Part shown: piece after piece, positions 47,657 through 55,912 of the stretch
Layout: each line of letters opens with the position of its first letter
Position numbering within the stretch: the first letter of the stretch is position 1
DNA from: G965230615 sp965230615
GTDB taxonomy: Bacteria > Pseudomonadota > Gammaproteobacteria > HTCC5015
Direction of reading: 5' to 3'
DNA: 64,000 nt
Assembly (NCBI GenBank): GCA_965230615.1
Contig: OZ246012.1
Coordinates: 3,968,001-4,032,000 of the forward strand
Made by a program: the position numbers and the translations under genes
Notes under the pieces: generated by a model
What the model was told of the DNA's origin: nothing
Database searches by the model: none
What the model saw: only the letters and a program-made list of their open reading frames with translations

Positions 47657-48937
47657 GTGTTGCAGCAAGTCGTACTGATATTAAATTACCGTAAAGTCAG
47701 CAAGATTGCGCTGAATGTGGTGGCGGGTGCCTTAGATGTGCATCGGCAAACCCAGCAGATTCCTGTGGTATTAGCCAAATCACCCGCACAATTGCTCAGC
47801 GCTATTCAATCGGCTTTGCAAGCCGGGCAAGTGCCGGTGGTGGCCTGGTCATTCTATTCGCCAGGCTTTGCCGAGAATGTTGCGCAACTCAATGCGCTGC
47901 GCCAACACATTGATGATCCGCGTGTTATACACTTGGCCGGTGGAGTGCATGCCAGTGCCGAGCCGCTACAAACGCTACAAGCCGGTTTTGACTATGTTGC
48001 TCAGGGAGAGGGCGAACAAATTATTGTCGACTTTATGTTAGCGGTGCAAAACAATACAGACTTGCGGCAGGTGCGCGGCATTGCGTATTGCCAGCAGGGG
48101 CAGTTACACAGCAATGGTAAAGGTGAATATATAGACCTTAACGACTATCCACCGTTTGCTGCAAAGTACCGACGCTTTAATGCGATTGAAATTACCCGTG
48201 GCTGTGTGTTTGCCTGCAGCTTTTGCCAAACCCCATTTGTTAATAAGGCACGCTTTCGGCATCGCAGCGTGGACAATATTGCTGAGCATGTACGCCGTAT
48301 GCTGGCAGAAGATATTAGTGATTATCGTTTTATTACACCCACCTCACTATCGTATGGCTCAGTGGATGCAGGTGTGAACCTTGCTGCCATCGAACAGCTG
48401 CTGGCGACGGTGCGCGGTATTATTGGCAACGATCGGCGATTGTTCTTTGGTACCTTTCCCTCGGAGATTCGACCTGAGCATGTAACGAGCACCGCATTGC
48501 AGCTGCTAAAAAAATATGTCAGTAATGACAATATCATTATCGGCGGTCAGTCGGGTTCGAATACGATGCTGCAAAAAATTCATCGTGGGCATGATGTTGA
48601 ATCGGTCCAGCGTGCGGTGCGCTTGAGTTTGGAAAATGGCTTTATACCCAATGTCGACTTTTTATTTGGTTTGCCAGAAGAAACCCCAGACGATGCACAA
48701 CAAACTCGCAGCTTAGCCAAACAGTTGGCAGACTTAGGTGCGCGCATTCATACCCATACGTTTATGCCATTGCCGGGCACACCGCTCAAACGCGCGGCTG
48801 CCGGTAAGGTCGATCAAGACACCCGGCATGTGATTCGTTTTTTAGAGTCTAATGGTAAAGCCTATGGACAATGGGATAAGCAGCAACAGCTCGCGCAGGA
48901 CTTGGTAGCTTTGCGGCAAAGTCACCCAGAAGAATAA
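47657..48937 (+). CDS. B12-binding / radical SAM protein (TIGR04013-like)
   Basis: A 426-residue protein joining an N-terminal cobalamin-binding-like domain (VVLILNYRKVSKIALNVVAGAL, VIHLAGGVHASAEPLQTLQAGFDYVAQGEGE) to a radical SAM domain with CVFACSFCQTP (CxxxCxxC) and GGQSGSNTMLQKIHRGHDVESVQRAVRL, VDFLFGLPEETPDDAQ, HTFMPLPGTPL. I think it matches the MJ1487/TIGR04013 family, with no known reaction. Translation begins at GTG 47657 with GAG a few bases upstream. It probably shares a transcript with the TM2 gene. Confidence 0.88.
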   Translation: MLQQVVLILNYRKVSKIALNVVAGALDVHRQTQQIPVVLAKSPAQLLSAIQSALQAGQVPVVAWSFYSPGFAENVAQLNALRQHIDDPRVIHLAGGVHASAEPLQTLQAGFDYVAQGEGEQIIVDFMLAVQNNTDLRQVRGIAYCQQGQLHSNGKGEYIDLNDYPPFAAKYRRFNAIEITRGCVFACSFCQTPFVNKARFRHRSVDNIAEHVRRMLAEDISDYRFITPTSLSYGSVDAGVNLAAIEQLLATVRGIIGNDRRLFFGTFPSEIRPEHVTSTALQLLKKYVSNDNIIIGGQSGSNTMLQKIHRGHDVESVQRAVRLSLENGFIPNVDFLFGLPEETPDDAQQTRSLAKQLADLGARIHTHTFMPLPGTPLKRAAAGKVDQDTRHVIRFLESNGKAYGQWDKQQQLAQDLVALRQSHPEE

Positions 48938-48959
48938 GACCAACAAGAAAAAAATAAGC

Positions 48960-49499
48960 TTAAGGTTGCGCGCTGTGCTGGCGGCTTAGCATAATGAGTA
49001 ACTGTTTTTGTTGCGGGAAGCGCCATAAATCGGTGCTCAGCTCAACAGGGTCTAACCATTGAACAGCATTGATCTCACCGCTATCGATAGCGCTGAGTTG
49101 GTCATAAGCGGTGCTGGCGGGTTTATCAATATAGCAGGCAAATAAACGAAAGCCATTGTCAAAATGATGCAGTTGCTGACCCACCATAATATCCAAGCCC
49201 GTCTCTTCCCAGGTTTCACGGTGTGCCGTGCAGGATGCCTGTTCACCACGCTCTGCCGTACCACCCGGCAGAGAATATTTGCCTGTTAGGCGTGAGCGCA
49301 CCATCAACAGCTTATGCGCTTGTACTAATAAACAACCGGCATTCGCCTGCTGCGTCACAAGGTGCTTATCAATAAAGCGACAGTCCGGTGTTATCGGCTG
49401 GGATGTGATGGCAGAGTATGTGCTGCTTTGAGGTTGGCAAGCTGACAGTAACGCAGCGATACTTATACCCAGTGTGTAAACAATCCATTGTGTCCTCAT
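48960..49499 (-). CDS. Nudix hydrolase with lipoprotein signal sequence
   Basis: A 179-residue Nudix hydrolase. The Nudix box is complete: GGTAERGEQASCTAHRETWEETGLD (G-x5-E-x7-RE-x-W-EE-x-GL), with LMVRSRLTGKYSLPG before it. Most Nudix enzymes are cytoplasmic, but this one begins MRTQWIVYTLGISIAALLSACQPQ, a lipobox placing it on the envelope (Cys21). It hydrolyses a nucleoside diphosphate or oxidised derivative; substrate unknown. It lies 9 bases after msrA on the same strand, third in an apparent exported repair operon. Confidence 0.88.
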   Translation of the reverse strand: MRTQWIVYTLGISIAALLSACQPQSSTYSAITSQPITPDCRFIDKHLVTQQANAGCLLVQAHKLLMVRSRLTGKYSLPGGTAERGEQASCTAHRETWEETGLDIMVGQQLHHFDNGFRLFACYIDKPASTAYDQLSAIDSGEINAVQWLDPVELSTDLWRFPQQKQLLIMLSRQHSAQP

Positions 49500-49508
49500 A
49501 AGGCGTAA

Positions 49509-50156
49509 CTACTTTTGCTTGCCCCAGTATTTTTCCAATAGCTGATCGCGGCCGCAACGGAAGCGATAGTATTTATAACGCAGAGGATTTTTTTGATAAT
49601 AGTCTTGATGATAATCTTCCGCTGCGTAGAAAGTGCTGGCTTGGCTTATCTCTGTCACAATGCTTTTGCCTTTAAAAGGCGCTTCTGTGGCGATTGCCGT
49701 TTTCGAGGCTTCGGCCAAGGCTTTTTGTTTCTCGTTGGTATAAAAAACCCCTGAGCGATATTGGCTGCCATGATCACAGAACTGGGCATCTTTGGTGAGC
49801 GGGTCAATATTGCGCCAAAACACATGCAACAGCTTTTCATAACTGACCTGGGCCGGGTCGTAAATAATTTCTACCGCTTCAGTATGGCCGGTGGTGCCTG
49901 CCGAGACCTGTTTATAGCTGGGGTTTTTAACATGCCCGCCAATATACCCTGAAGTCGTTTTTAACACACCCTTGAGTTTGTCGAAGGGTGGCTCCATACA
50001 CCAAAAGCAGCCACCGGCAAAAATCGCCACGGCGTTTGCTGGCGCAGCGGTATTATTGTTTTGGGCTGGGTCATTGCTGCTGGCATTGCTAAAGCCAATC
50101 AGGCCAATGCTGGCAAACGTGAGTAAGGCTGTTGCCAGAAATCTACGCCGAATCAT
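49509..50156 (-). CDS. msrA: exported methionine sulfoxide reductase A
   Basis: A 215-residue MsrA with an N-terminal signal peptide (MIRRRFLATALLTFASIGLIGFSNASS) and catalytic motif GGCFWCMEPPF (Cys52 region). TSGYIGGHVKNPSYKQVSAGTTGHTEAVEIIYDP and FWRNIDPLTKDAQFCDHGSQYRSGVFY are family standards. It reduces methionine-S-sulfoxide in envelope proteins. It is downstream of exported msrB with a 39-bp gap and 9 bases before the Nudix gene, so all three probably share one promoter. Confidence 0.94.
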   Translation of the reverse strand: MIRRRFLATALLTFASIGLIGFSNASSNDPAQNNNTAAPANAVAIFAGGCFWCMEPPFDKLKGVLKTTSGYIGGHVKNPSYKQVSAGTTGHTEAVEIIYDPAQVSYEKLLHVFWRNIDPLTKDAQFCDHGSQYRSGVFYTNEKQKALAEASKTAIATEAPFKGKSIVTEISQASTFYAAEDYHQDYYQKNPLRYKYYRFRCGRDQLLEKYWGKQK

Positions 50157-50195
50157 ATTAAAATTTTCCTTGTTAAAGCGAGGTTGTAAAAGCGC

Positions 50196-50711
50196 TTAGC
50201 TTCTAAGCTTGGGTAAGTCCTGTTCGGCAGGCACAAACTCCAGTGCCAGGCCATTGTTGCAATAACGCAAGCCGGTGGGTTTCGGGCCATCTTCAAACAC
50301 ATGGCCTTGATGCCCGCCGCAACGTGCGCAGTGATATTCCTTGCGCAGAAACAGTAGTTTGTAATCTCGTTTGGTACCAATATTCTCTGCCTTAATCGGC
50401 TGCCAAAAGCTGGGCCAGCCAGTACCGCTATTGTATTTGGCTTGCGAGGCAAACAGTGGCAAATAGCAGGCCGCGCAAATAAATGTGCCTTCACGCTTTT
50501 CTTGGTCCAGCGGGCTACTGCCAGCGCGCTCGGTGGCCTCTTCAAATAAAATTTTATAGCGGTTTGCCGGTAGCAGGGCGCGCCATTGTTTGCGACTCTT
50601 TTTCAGTGTCTCAATCGGTGCGGCAATGGCGGCGGATAGTAGGCTCTTGGCCGATACGGCACTGATAATAGCCAGTGCGCCGAGTTTGGATAAAAAGTCA
50701 CGTCGTTGCAT
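50196..50711 (-). CDS. msrB: exported methionine sulfoxide reductase B
   Basis: A 171-residue MsrB that reduces methionine-R-sulfoxide. Residues 1-28 (MQRRDFLSKLGALAIISAVSAKS...) form a Tat-like signal with RRDFL. Zinc Cys pairs are CAACYLPLF and CARCGGHQGH, and the active site is RYCNNGLALEF. The Cys in RYC is the catalytic one. ATG 50711 is favoured over 50723 because the RR motif then sits near the N-terminus. First gene of the msrB-msrA-Nudix unit, a periplasmic protein repair pair. The 267-bp upstream region holds the promoter. Confidence 0.92.
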   Translation of the reverse strand: MQRRDFLSKLGALAIISAVSAKSLLSAAIAAPIETLKKSRKQWRALLPANRYKILFEEATERAGSSPLDQEKREGTFICAACYLPLFASQAKYNSGTGWPSFWQPIKAENIGTKRDYKLLFLRKEYHCARCGGHQGHVFEDGPKPTGLRYCNNGLALEFVPAEQDLPKLRS

Positions 50712-50990
50712 AGTATGTCTCATTAGCCGAAGCTTGTGTCAGTCAATATAGAATTAAGACTCTTAGTGTAGTTTATCGGTTCCGGTCTAACGATAAAGTT
50801 TATGAAAACGTTATATTTTTCAATATGCTAGCAGCCAAACCGGCGGCCAGGCCACTATTTGTCAGTACTTGCCAGTGGCGTTGCAATAAAAATCGGGCCA
50901 ATAGTCAAAAATGCCCAACAGCTTTTGAAAACAGTGTGGCATAACCGTTATGATGTCGCCACTGGCTATACACTCTAAAGGAAGGCAAAG

Positions 50991-51671
50991 GTGATGCGCA
51001 ACAGGCAATGGTTGAGATTATTAAATGTATGCTTCGCGGGTGTATTGTTTGCAATACTGGGGCTGTTGTCGGGCTGTGCGATGACCGGTGGCATCAGTCA
51101 CAGCAAGCGTTTTAGCGCCAGTGATATAGCCAACTGGCGCAGCAAAGCCTTTGTTGGGCAAACCCAATACAGTTTAACCGAGAGTGATGGCGCGCCAGTG
51201 CTCAAAGCCGATAGCCAGCAAACCGCCTCAGCCCTGTATCAGGGTGTGGATATTGACCTCGAGAAAACCCCTTACCTCAATTGGCGCTGGAAAGTCGATG
51301 CCACCCTGGGCGAGCTCGATGAACAGCAAAAATCGGGTGATGATCATCCAGCCAGATTATTTGTGATTTTGCATGGCCGCCTATTTACACTGGCGCCCAA
51401 GGCCTTGAGCTATGTTTGGGCCAGCAATACACCCGCAGGTGGGCACTGGCCAAATGCCTACCACCCAGAAGTGATTACCCTCGCCCTGCAAAGCGGTGAG
51501 CAACACACAGGTCAATGGGTCAGCGAGAAGCGCAACCTAAAAGCTGATTTGCAACAGTATTTTGGCGAAGACATCCGCTATATCAGCGGCTTAGCGATTA
51601 TGACCGATACCGACGACTCCAAGTCGGCAGCCGTCGCTTACTATGGCGATATCTACTTTAGTGCTCAATAA
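50991..51671 (+). CDS. DUF3047 lipoprotein
   Basis: A 226-residue lipoprotein. The signal sequence ends LLSGCAMTGG (Cys29 region), then a DUF3047 domain: DIANWRSKAFVGQTQYSLTESDGAPVLKADSQQTASALYQGVDIDLEKTPYLNWRWKVDATL, DDHPARLFVILHG, LSYVWASNTPAGGHWPNAYHPEVITLALQSGE, GEDIRYISGLAIMTDTDDSKSAAVAYYGDIYFS. The fold resembles jelly-roll carbohydrate-binding domains, but no function is known. Precedes the mtn genes. Confidence 0.88.
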   Translation: MMRNRQWLRLLNVCFAGVLFAILGLLSGCAMTGGISHSKRFSASDIANWRSKAFVGQTQYSLTESDGAPVLKADSQQTASALYQGVDIDLEKTPYLNWRWKVDATLGELDEQQKSGDDHPARLFVILHGRLFTLAPKALSYVWASNTPAGGHWPNAYHPEVITLALQSGEQHTGQWVSEKRNLKADLQQYFGEDIRYISGLAIMTDTDDSKSAAVAYYGDIYFSAQ

Positions 51672-51766
51672 ACGCGCTGTGATGGACTGAGCATGATGAT
51701 TGAGCTGCTCAGCCGTAGCGCTTACAATAGCGCTTGATAACAATATAAACATAAAGTGGGGTTGGT

Positions 51767-52378
51767 TTGGCGATAAGCTATGAGCAAGCAACAGCGCAGC
51801 TGATTGATATTGGCCGCCGTTTATACGAACACGGTATGGTGCCTGCGACCAGTGGTAATCTCTCAGCTCGTCTTGACGATGGTCATTTTGCGATTACCGT
51901 TTCCGGTCGGCACAAAGGGCACTTAGCGCCCGCCGATATTATGCGCGTTAACGCCCAGGGCGAGTCTTTGGATGAGCGTCGCCCTTCAGCAGAAACATTA
52001 TTGCATACCCAGGTTTATGCGCAAAAAGCAGACATTAATGTGGTGCTGCATCCACACTCCATTAATGCCACAGTCATCTCGCGCCAGCACCAGCATGATA
52101 AGCGGGGCGATGTAGTATTAGCCGGTTATGAATTATTAAAAGCCTTTCCCGGTATTAATACCCATGCTACAGAATTACGTGTGCCCATTTTTAGTAATGA
52201 CCAAAACATCGCGCGGCTGGCCAAACAAGTAGACCTTTGCATGCAGCAATACCCAGAGATGCAAGGTTATCTTATCGAAAGCCACGGCTTTTATACTTGG
52301 GGTGCCAGCGCTGAAGATGCGATGCGCCATATAGAAGCCTTTGAATTTTTATTTGCCTGCGAACTGCGCATGCCCTAA
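51767..52378 (+). CDS. mtnB: methylthioribulose-1-phosphate dehydratase
   Basis: A 203-residue class II aldolase-like enzyme of the methionine salvage pathway that removes water from 5-methylthioribulose 1-phosphate. ATSGNLSARLDDGHFAITVSGRHKG, SAETLLHTQVYAQKADINVVLHPHSINATV (zinc HPH) and SHGFYTWGASAEDAMRHIEAFEFLF are typical. Translation must start at TTG 51767; no ATG is near, and GGGG lies just upstream. First of mtnB-mtnD-mtnC. MtnA is not in the window. Confidence 0.94.
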   Translation: MAISYEQATAQLIDIGRRLYEHGMVPATSGNLSARLDDGHFAITVSGRHKGHLAPADIMRVNAQGESLDERRPSAETLLHTQVYAQKADINVVLHPHSINATVISRQHQHDKRGDVVLAGYELLKAFPGINTHATELRVPIFSNDQNIARLAKQVDLCMQQYPEMQGYLIESHGFYTWGASAEDAMRHIEAFEFLFACELRMP

Positions 52379-52427
52379 ACCAATAACAGCTGAAATAACG
52401 ACAAGTATAACGGCGGAGATAATAGCA

Positions 52428-52988
52428 ATGACAGTACTAGCCATTTACTCAGAAGACGGTGTAATGCAACAAACGCTAAGGCAGCTCGATGATATTATTG
52501 CCGAGCTTGATGCCAAAGGGGTATTGCTTGAGCGCTGGCAAGCAACAGAAAAACTCAGCGGCACAGCTGATCAGGATACTGTTATCGCAGCCTATCAAAA
52601 CGCTATTGATGTGTTAAACAAACGCTTTGGTTTTGAGTCAATGGATGTGGTGAGCTTACGCCCAGACAATCCACAGCGTGAAGAATTTAGAGGCAAATTT
52701 TTAGCCGAGCACACCCATGATGATTTTGAAGTGCGCTTTTTTGTGGATGGCACGGGTTTGTTTTATTTGCATATCGAAGATAAAGTATATTTATTACTTT
52801 GTACCCAGGGTGACTTAATCAGCGTGCCCGCGAATATGACGCATTGGTTTGATATGGGCGTTGCCCCTAACTTTAAATGCATACGCCTGTTTACCCAAAG
52901 CGAAGGCTGGATAGGCAACTTTACCGGCAGCGATATCGCCACCCGCTTTCCTAGCTATGACCAGTTTTTAGAAGTGGCCGAGGTATAG
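52428..52988 (+). CDS. mtnD: acireductone dioxygenase
   Basis: A 186-residue cupin that oxidises the acireductone of methionine salvage to the 2-oxo acid precursor of methionine, using iron. Metal ligands are seen in AEHTHDDFEVRFFVDG (HxH and the Glu) and the later His in SVPANMTHWFDMG. FLAEHTHDDFEVRF and LLCTQGDLISVPANMTHWFDMGVAPNFKCIRLF fit the family. ATG 52428 has GGAG nearby. The frame begins further up (52341), inside mtnB, which is not supported. Confidence 0.96.
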   Translation: MTVLAIYSEDGVMQQTLRQLDDIIAELDAKGVLLERWQATEKLSGTADQDTVIAAYQNAIDVLNKRFGFESMDVVSLRPDNPQREEFRGKFLAEHTHDDFEVRFFVDGTGLFYLHIEDKVYLLLCTQGDLISVPANMTHWFDMGVAPNFKCIRLFTQSEGWIGNFTGSDIATRFPSYDQFLEVAEV

Positions 52989-52992
52989 TCAT

Positions 52993-53706
52993 TTGCTCGC
53001 TAATGCTGATAATCGCTTTGCCAATATCAAAGCGATCATAACCGACATCGAAGGCACAACCTCATCGCTGTCCTTTGTTAAGGAGACTTTGTTCCCCTAT
53101 GCGCGTGAACGTATGGCAACGTTTATCAGCGATCACTCAAGCCACGAGGATGTTGCACCCCTGTTAGCTGCAGTGCGAGAGCATTGCCAGCAAGATGCCA
53201 TGAGCATAACGGCTATTATTAATCAGCTATTAGCCTGGATTGATGCTGACGAGAAAGTCACCCCCTTAAAACAACTGCAAGGCATGATTTGGCAAGCCGG
53301 TTATGCTCAAGGTGATTTTAAAGGCCATATTTATGCCGATGCGGTTGATGCCTTGCGCGCCTGGCAAGGGCAGGGTTTAATGCTGTGTGTGTATTCCTCC
53401 GGCTCAGTCCAAGCACAAAAACTATTATTTGCGCACACCGCTTATGGTGACTTAACACCTTTGTTTAGCGCTTACTTCGACACCAAAACCGGTGGTAAAA
53501 AAGCCAGCGATTCGTACCAGGCCATCGCACAAGCGATAGACATAACACCCGCGCAGATTTTATTTTTATCCGATATTGTTGCAGAGCTGGACGCCGCCAA
53601 CGCTGCTGGCCTGCAAGCATGCCAACTGGCTCGCCCGGGTGAAGCCAGTGCCATTGGCCAGCATGCCGTGGCGGCATCTTTTGCGGAGATAATACTCACA
53701 AGCTAA
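52993..53706 (+). CDS. mtnC: enolase-phosphatase E1
   Basis: A 237-residue HAD-superfamily enzyme that converts the 2,3-diketo-1-phosphate to the acireductone. The HAD motif is IKAIITDIEGTTSSLSFV with the nucleophile Asp; KVTPLKQLQGMIWQAGYAQGDFKGHIYADAV and LMLCVYSSGSVQAQKLLF (motif II), YFDTKTGGKKASDSY and ILFLSDIVAELDAANAAGL (motif IV) follow. Start is TTG 52993 after GAGG at 52980-52983; no ATG lies near. It follows mtnD by 4 bases, and mtnB-D-C run as one operon. Confidence 0.95.
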   Translation: MLANADNRFANIKAIITDIEGTTSSLSFVKETLFPYARERMATFISDHSSHEDVAPLLAAVREHCQQDAMSITAIINQLLAWIDADEKVTPLKQLQGMIWQAGYAQGDFKGHIYADAVDALRAWQGQGLMLCVYSSGSVQAQKLLFAHTAYGDLTPLFSAYFDTKTGGKKASDSYQAIAQAIDITPAQILFLSDIVAELDAANAAGLQACQLARPGEASAIGQHAVAASFAEIILTS

Positions 53707-53721
53707 CAAGAGGTAAGGTAT

Positions 53722-54126
53722 ATGGCTGAGACATTGCTTTGTTGGAAATGCGGTGCAGCACTAAACAATATCATCCTACCGCTATCCCGTCGGGAAGAAT
53801 GCCCGCAATGCCGTGCCGAGTTACATGTGTGTCGCATGTGTCACTATTTTGATAAACATATCGCCGACCAATGCCGCGAGGAACGCGCCGAGACCGTCAG
53901 CAATAAAACCACGGCCAACTTTTGTGATTACTTTCAACTAAACCACCAAGCCTATCAGGCTGAAGCGCAGCAAGGCAGCCGTCAGGCCAAAGCCGAACTC
54001 GCTGCACTGTTTGGTGAAGCATCTGCCAACAACGACGCCGAAGAAAAACCAGCCACAGCAGACAATGATAAAGCCAAGCAAATTCGGCAAGAGTTAGAGT
54101 CATTGTTTAAGGAAAGTGATGAGTAA
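53722..54126 (+). CDS. zinc-ribbon protein, unknown function
   Basis: A 134-residue protein with several Cys pairs: LLCWKCGAAL, ECPQCRAELHVCRMCHYF, and ADQCREE, NFCDYF. The first 50 residues look like one or two zinc ribbons. The C-terminal part is acidic and helical (AKAELAALFGEASANNDAEEK, KAKQIRQELESLFKESDE). Found after mtnC, 15 bases away. No catalytic motif. It is the last ordinary chromosomal gene before the cassette array. Confidence 0.85.
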   Translation: MAETLLCWKCGAALNNIILPLSRREECPQCRAELHVCRMCHYFDKHIADQCREERAETVSNKTTANFCDYFQLNHQAYQAEAQQGSRQAKAELAALFGEASANNDAEEKPATADNDKAKQIRQELESLFKESDE

Positions 54127-54348
54127 TTATTATTAGCCAGCAGTGTGACAAAGCTGGCGATAGCATAGAGGCCTAATAGTGAATACGGCTTAACTCGCTT
54201 ACCTTTATAGATATGCCAAGAAAATAAAATAATAACAGTACAGCAGACAAAAAATATTGCCTTGATATTAGTAAAAACCTTACAAGTGTTTGATTTCAAA
54301 GGTAAAAAGGCTGTCCAGTTTTGATGAGATTTTAATGTTATCAGACAT
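54127..54348 (-). pseudogene. decayed minus-strand membrane-protein gene (cassette copy 1)
   Basis: Opposite to all other cassette genes. ATG 54348 reads MSDNIKISSK and then is out of frame. One extra A in the AAAA run after SSK would continue as TGQPFLPLKSNTCKVFTNIKAIFFVCCTVIILFSWHIYKGKRVKPYSLLGLYAIASFVTLLA, a small membrane protein. No stop is present before the zinc-ribbon gene, so the 3' end is truncated at the array edge. Copy 2 at 63033-63208 has the same break. Family not recognised. Confidence 0.6.
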
Positions 54349-54534
54349 CGATAGATGTACTAAGATAAACAAGGGTATCTGATATTGAAAATAGCAAAGT
54401 GGACAGCTATGATATTGAGAAACGATAAAGGGCTAATGAGGTAAATCTATGATTCCGTTGGGAAAACCCGACTTTTCCACAGTGACCGCTATAACATATT
54501 ATCAGACAAGCTGTCTGCTATCCTTCTGTTAGCG
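54204..54534. repeat. cassette-length repeat, copy 1
   Basis: About 330 bp that recurs at 63066-63393. By hand alignment the non-coding half (54341-54534) is about 90% identical to copy 2, while the minus-strand coding remnant is clearly less similar. It ends with an attC-like site. The conserved part may be a promoter or RNA. Confidence 0.85.
54488..54534 (+). other. attC-like site 1 (end of repeat copy 1)
   Basis: R''-type CTATAAC (54489-54495) and R'-type GTTAGCG (54528-54534) flank an imperfect palindrome with the hairpin CAGAC-AAGCT-GTCTG. Short for an attC site. Confidence 0.6.
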
Positions 54535-54564
54535 TCTATTTTTTAAAAAGTGAGTAAATTAATA

Positions 54565-54984
54565 ATGTTAGATATTATCTTTAAACTATTTCAAGATTCA
54601 CCTTCTCTAAATCTTGAGCAGCCTCAGCGTGAAGGCATGGTGGACCTTCTTGTATTAGTTATGCTTTGGGATGGTCGTGCTGATAAAAAAGAAAAAGAAG
54701 TGCTGGAATCCGCCATTGGAGACACTTGGGAATCTGAAACACCTCTTTATGCATTTTATACATCGTCGGTAAATCGTACTCTTGACATAATGCGATCAAA
54801 AGATATTGATTTGGCTAAGGCTTATATCGACGATATATATACTCGACTATCAGATAAGGAGCTCCGGTCAAATGCGCTTGAAGCTTGTAATAAGCTAGTT
54901 AAAGCTGATAAGGATATTTCGCCTGAAGAAGAAGCATTGCTTGATGGAATAAACTCAAGGTTTAATCTTGAGTTTTCGCGCTAA
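54565..54984 (+). CDS. TerB-like cassette protein
   Basis: A 139-residue acidic, mainly helical protein (cassette 1). The segment MVDLLVLVMLWDGRADKKEKEVLESAIGDTW and KLVKADKDISPEEEALLDGINSRF resembles the TerB/DjlA-type helical fold with an acidic metal-binding pattern (DGxADxxE). TerB proteins take part in tellurite stress, but most homologues are uncharacterised. The frame also allows a GTG at 54550; neither start has a strong ribosome site. Followed directly by attC 2. Confidence 0.65.
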   Translation: MLDIIFKLFQDSPSLNLEQPQREGMVDLLVLVMLWDGRADKKEKEVLESAIGDTWESETPLYAFYTSSVNRTLDIMRSKDIDLAKAYIDDIYTRLSDKELRSNALEACNKLVKADKDISPEEEALLDGINSRFNLEFSR

Positions 54985-55035
54985 CAAGCACCCCCAAGCG
55001 ACGCAAAAAGCGCGCACTTGCTTTAAGCGTTATGA
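54979..55035 (+). other. attC site 2
   Basis: GCTAACA at the cassette 1 stop and GTTATGA (55029-55035) bound an imperfect palindrome of about 56 bp. Confidence 0.8.
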
Positions 55036-55053
55036 GTCAGTATTGATATAGTC

Positions 55054-55842
55054 ATGTGGAATCCATTTAAAAAGAAGCCGGTGCTTTCGGACGAAGATTG
55101 TTTTTTCCAAACAGCAACGTTTAAATGGTTGCTGAAGCATTATGGTGGCGATGAGTTTTATAAAGAAACGGAGTTAATACTGCCTACGAGAGATTTTTTC
55201 CCAGAGCAAGTAAGCTCAGCGGAAGAGGTGGCAGAATCTACTTTTAAATATGTTAAGAAATATGCTGGTATGGAAAAATGGCCCTGTAAGTTAGAGGCAC
55301 AGGAACCTGATCCTGAGCGAAAATTAGCACCTACCCTTCTTGTTCAGGGGGGCGAAAATAGTCCCCTCGGCACATTTTCGGCTAATAACCCTAAGGAAAT
55401 TAAGATTACTTATAACCCAGCGCTCACATCTAACCCAAGTCAATTGGTTGCAACATTTGCTCATGAGCTGGCTCACTATCTTACGGCTACTTGCCCAGAG
55501 CCACCGCCTGGTGGTTGGGAGAATTGGGAGTTTGCAACTGACATCGCTGCCGTTTTCTTGGGTTTCGGAGTGTTTATGGCAAACACAGCTTTTAATTTTA
55601 TGCAATATACTGATGTGGATTCGCAAGGCTGGAGCTCCTCTAGAAATGGGTATTTATCAGAAGCTGAGTTCTCTTTTTCCCTTGCAGTTTTTATAAAACT
55701 AAAAGAAATAGATCCTGTGGGTGTATTTCCTTATTTGGACTCAAGCGTAAAAACCTTTGTAAAGAGAAGCTTAAATGAGTTGAATTTATCTAATTCTTAT
55801 CATGAGCTTAAGAGCGTAAAATATGTGGCGATTAACTCATAA
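55054..55842 (+). CDS. HExxH-containing cassette protein (possible metalloprotease)
   Basis: A 262-residue soluble protein (cassette 2). FAHELAHYLTATCPEPPPGGWENWEFATDIAAVFLGFGVFM contains HELAH (about residues 142-146) and a downstream Glu/Asp (E160/D164 region) as possible third zinc ligand, as in gluzincin or minigluzincin folds. The rest is unrecognised. It is the largest cassette gene in the window and may be a small-protein peptidase or toxin. No signal peptide. Start ATG 55054, 19 bases after attC 2. Confidence 0.75.
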   Translation: MWNPFKKKPVLSDEDCFFQTATFKWLLKHYGGDEFYKETELILPTRDFFPEQVSSAEEVAESTFKYVKKYAGMEKWPCKLEAQEPDPERKLAPTLLVQGGENSPLGTFSANNPKEIKITYNPALTSNPSQLVATFAHELAHYLTATCPEPPPGGWENWEFATDIAAVFLGFGVFMANTAFNFMQYTDVDSQGWSSSRNGYLSEAEFSFSLAVFIKLKEIDPVGVFPYLDSSVKTFVKRSLNELNLSNSYHELKSVKYVAINS

Positions 55843-55899
55843 CAAAAAAATTATTGGGATCGCTCGCAAAGCTCGCTTCCCAATATTTGGTCGTTAAGC
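55837..55899 (+). other. attC site 3
   Basis: CATAAC (55838-55843) and GTTAAGC (55893-55899) flank the long palindrome ATTGGGA...TCCCAAT, which overlaps the cassette 2 stop. Confidence 0.85.
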
Positions 55900-55912
55900 T
55901 TCAGAATTAAGC

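Noticed and set aside
51672..51766. SAM or other riboswitch before mtnB
   Set aside because: The gap is only 95 bases and shows no riboswitch core; only small AGCGCT repeats.
53982..54299. 105-residue minus-strand frame taken as a complete gene
   Set aside because: Its second half is the antisense of the zinc-ribbon gene; only the first part matches copy 2, so it is a truncated pseudogene.
54127..54540. Integrase or attI remnant at the left array edge
   Set aside because: No tyrosine-recombinase motif in any frame; only the repeated pseudogene cassette is there.
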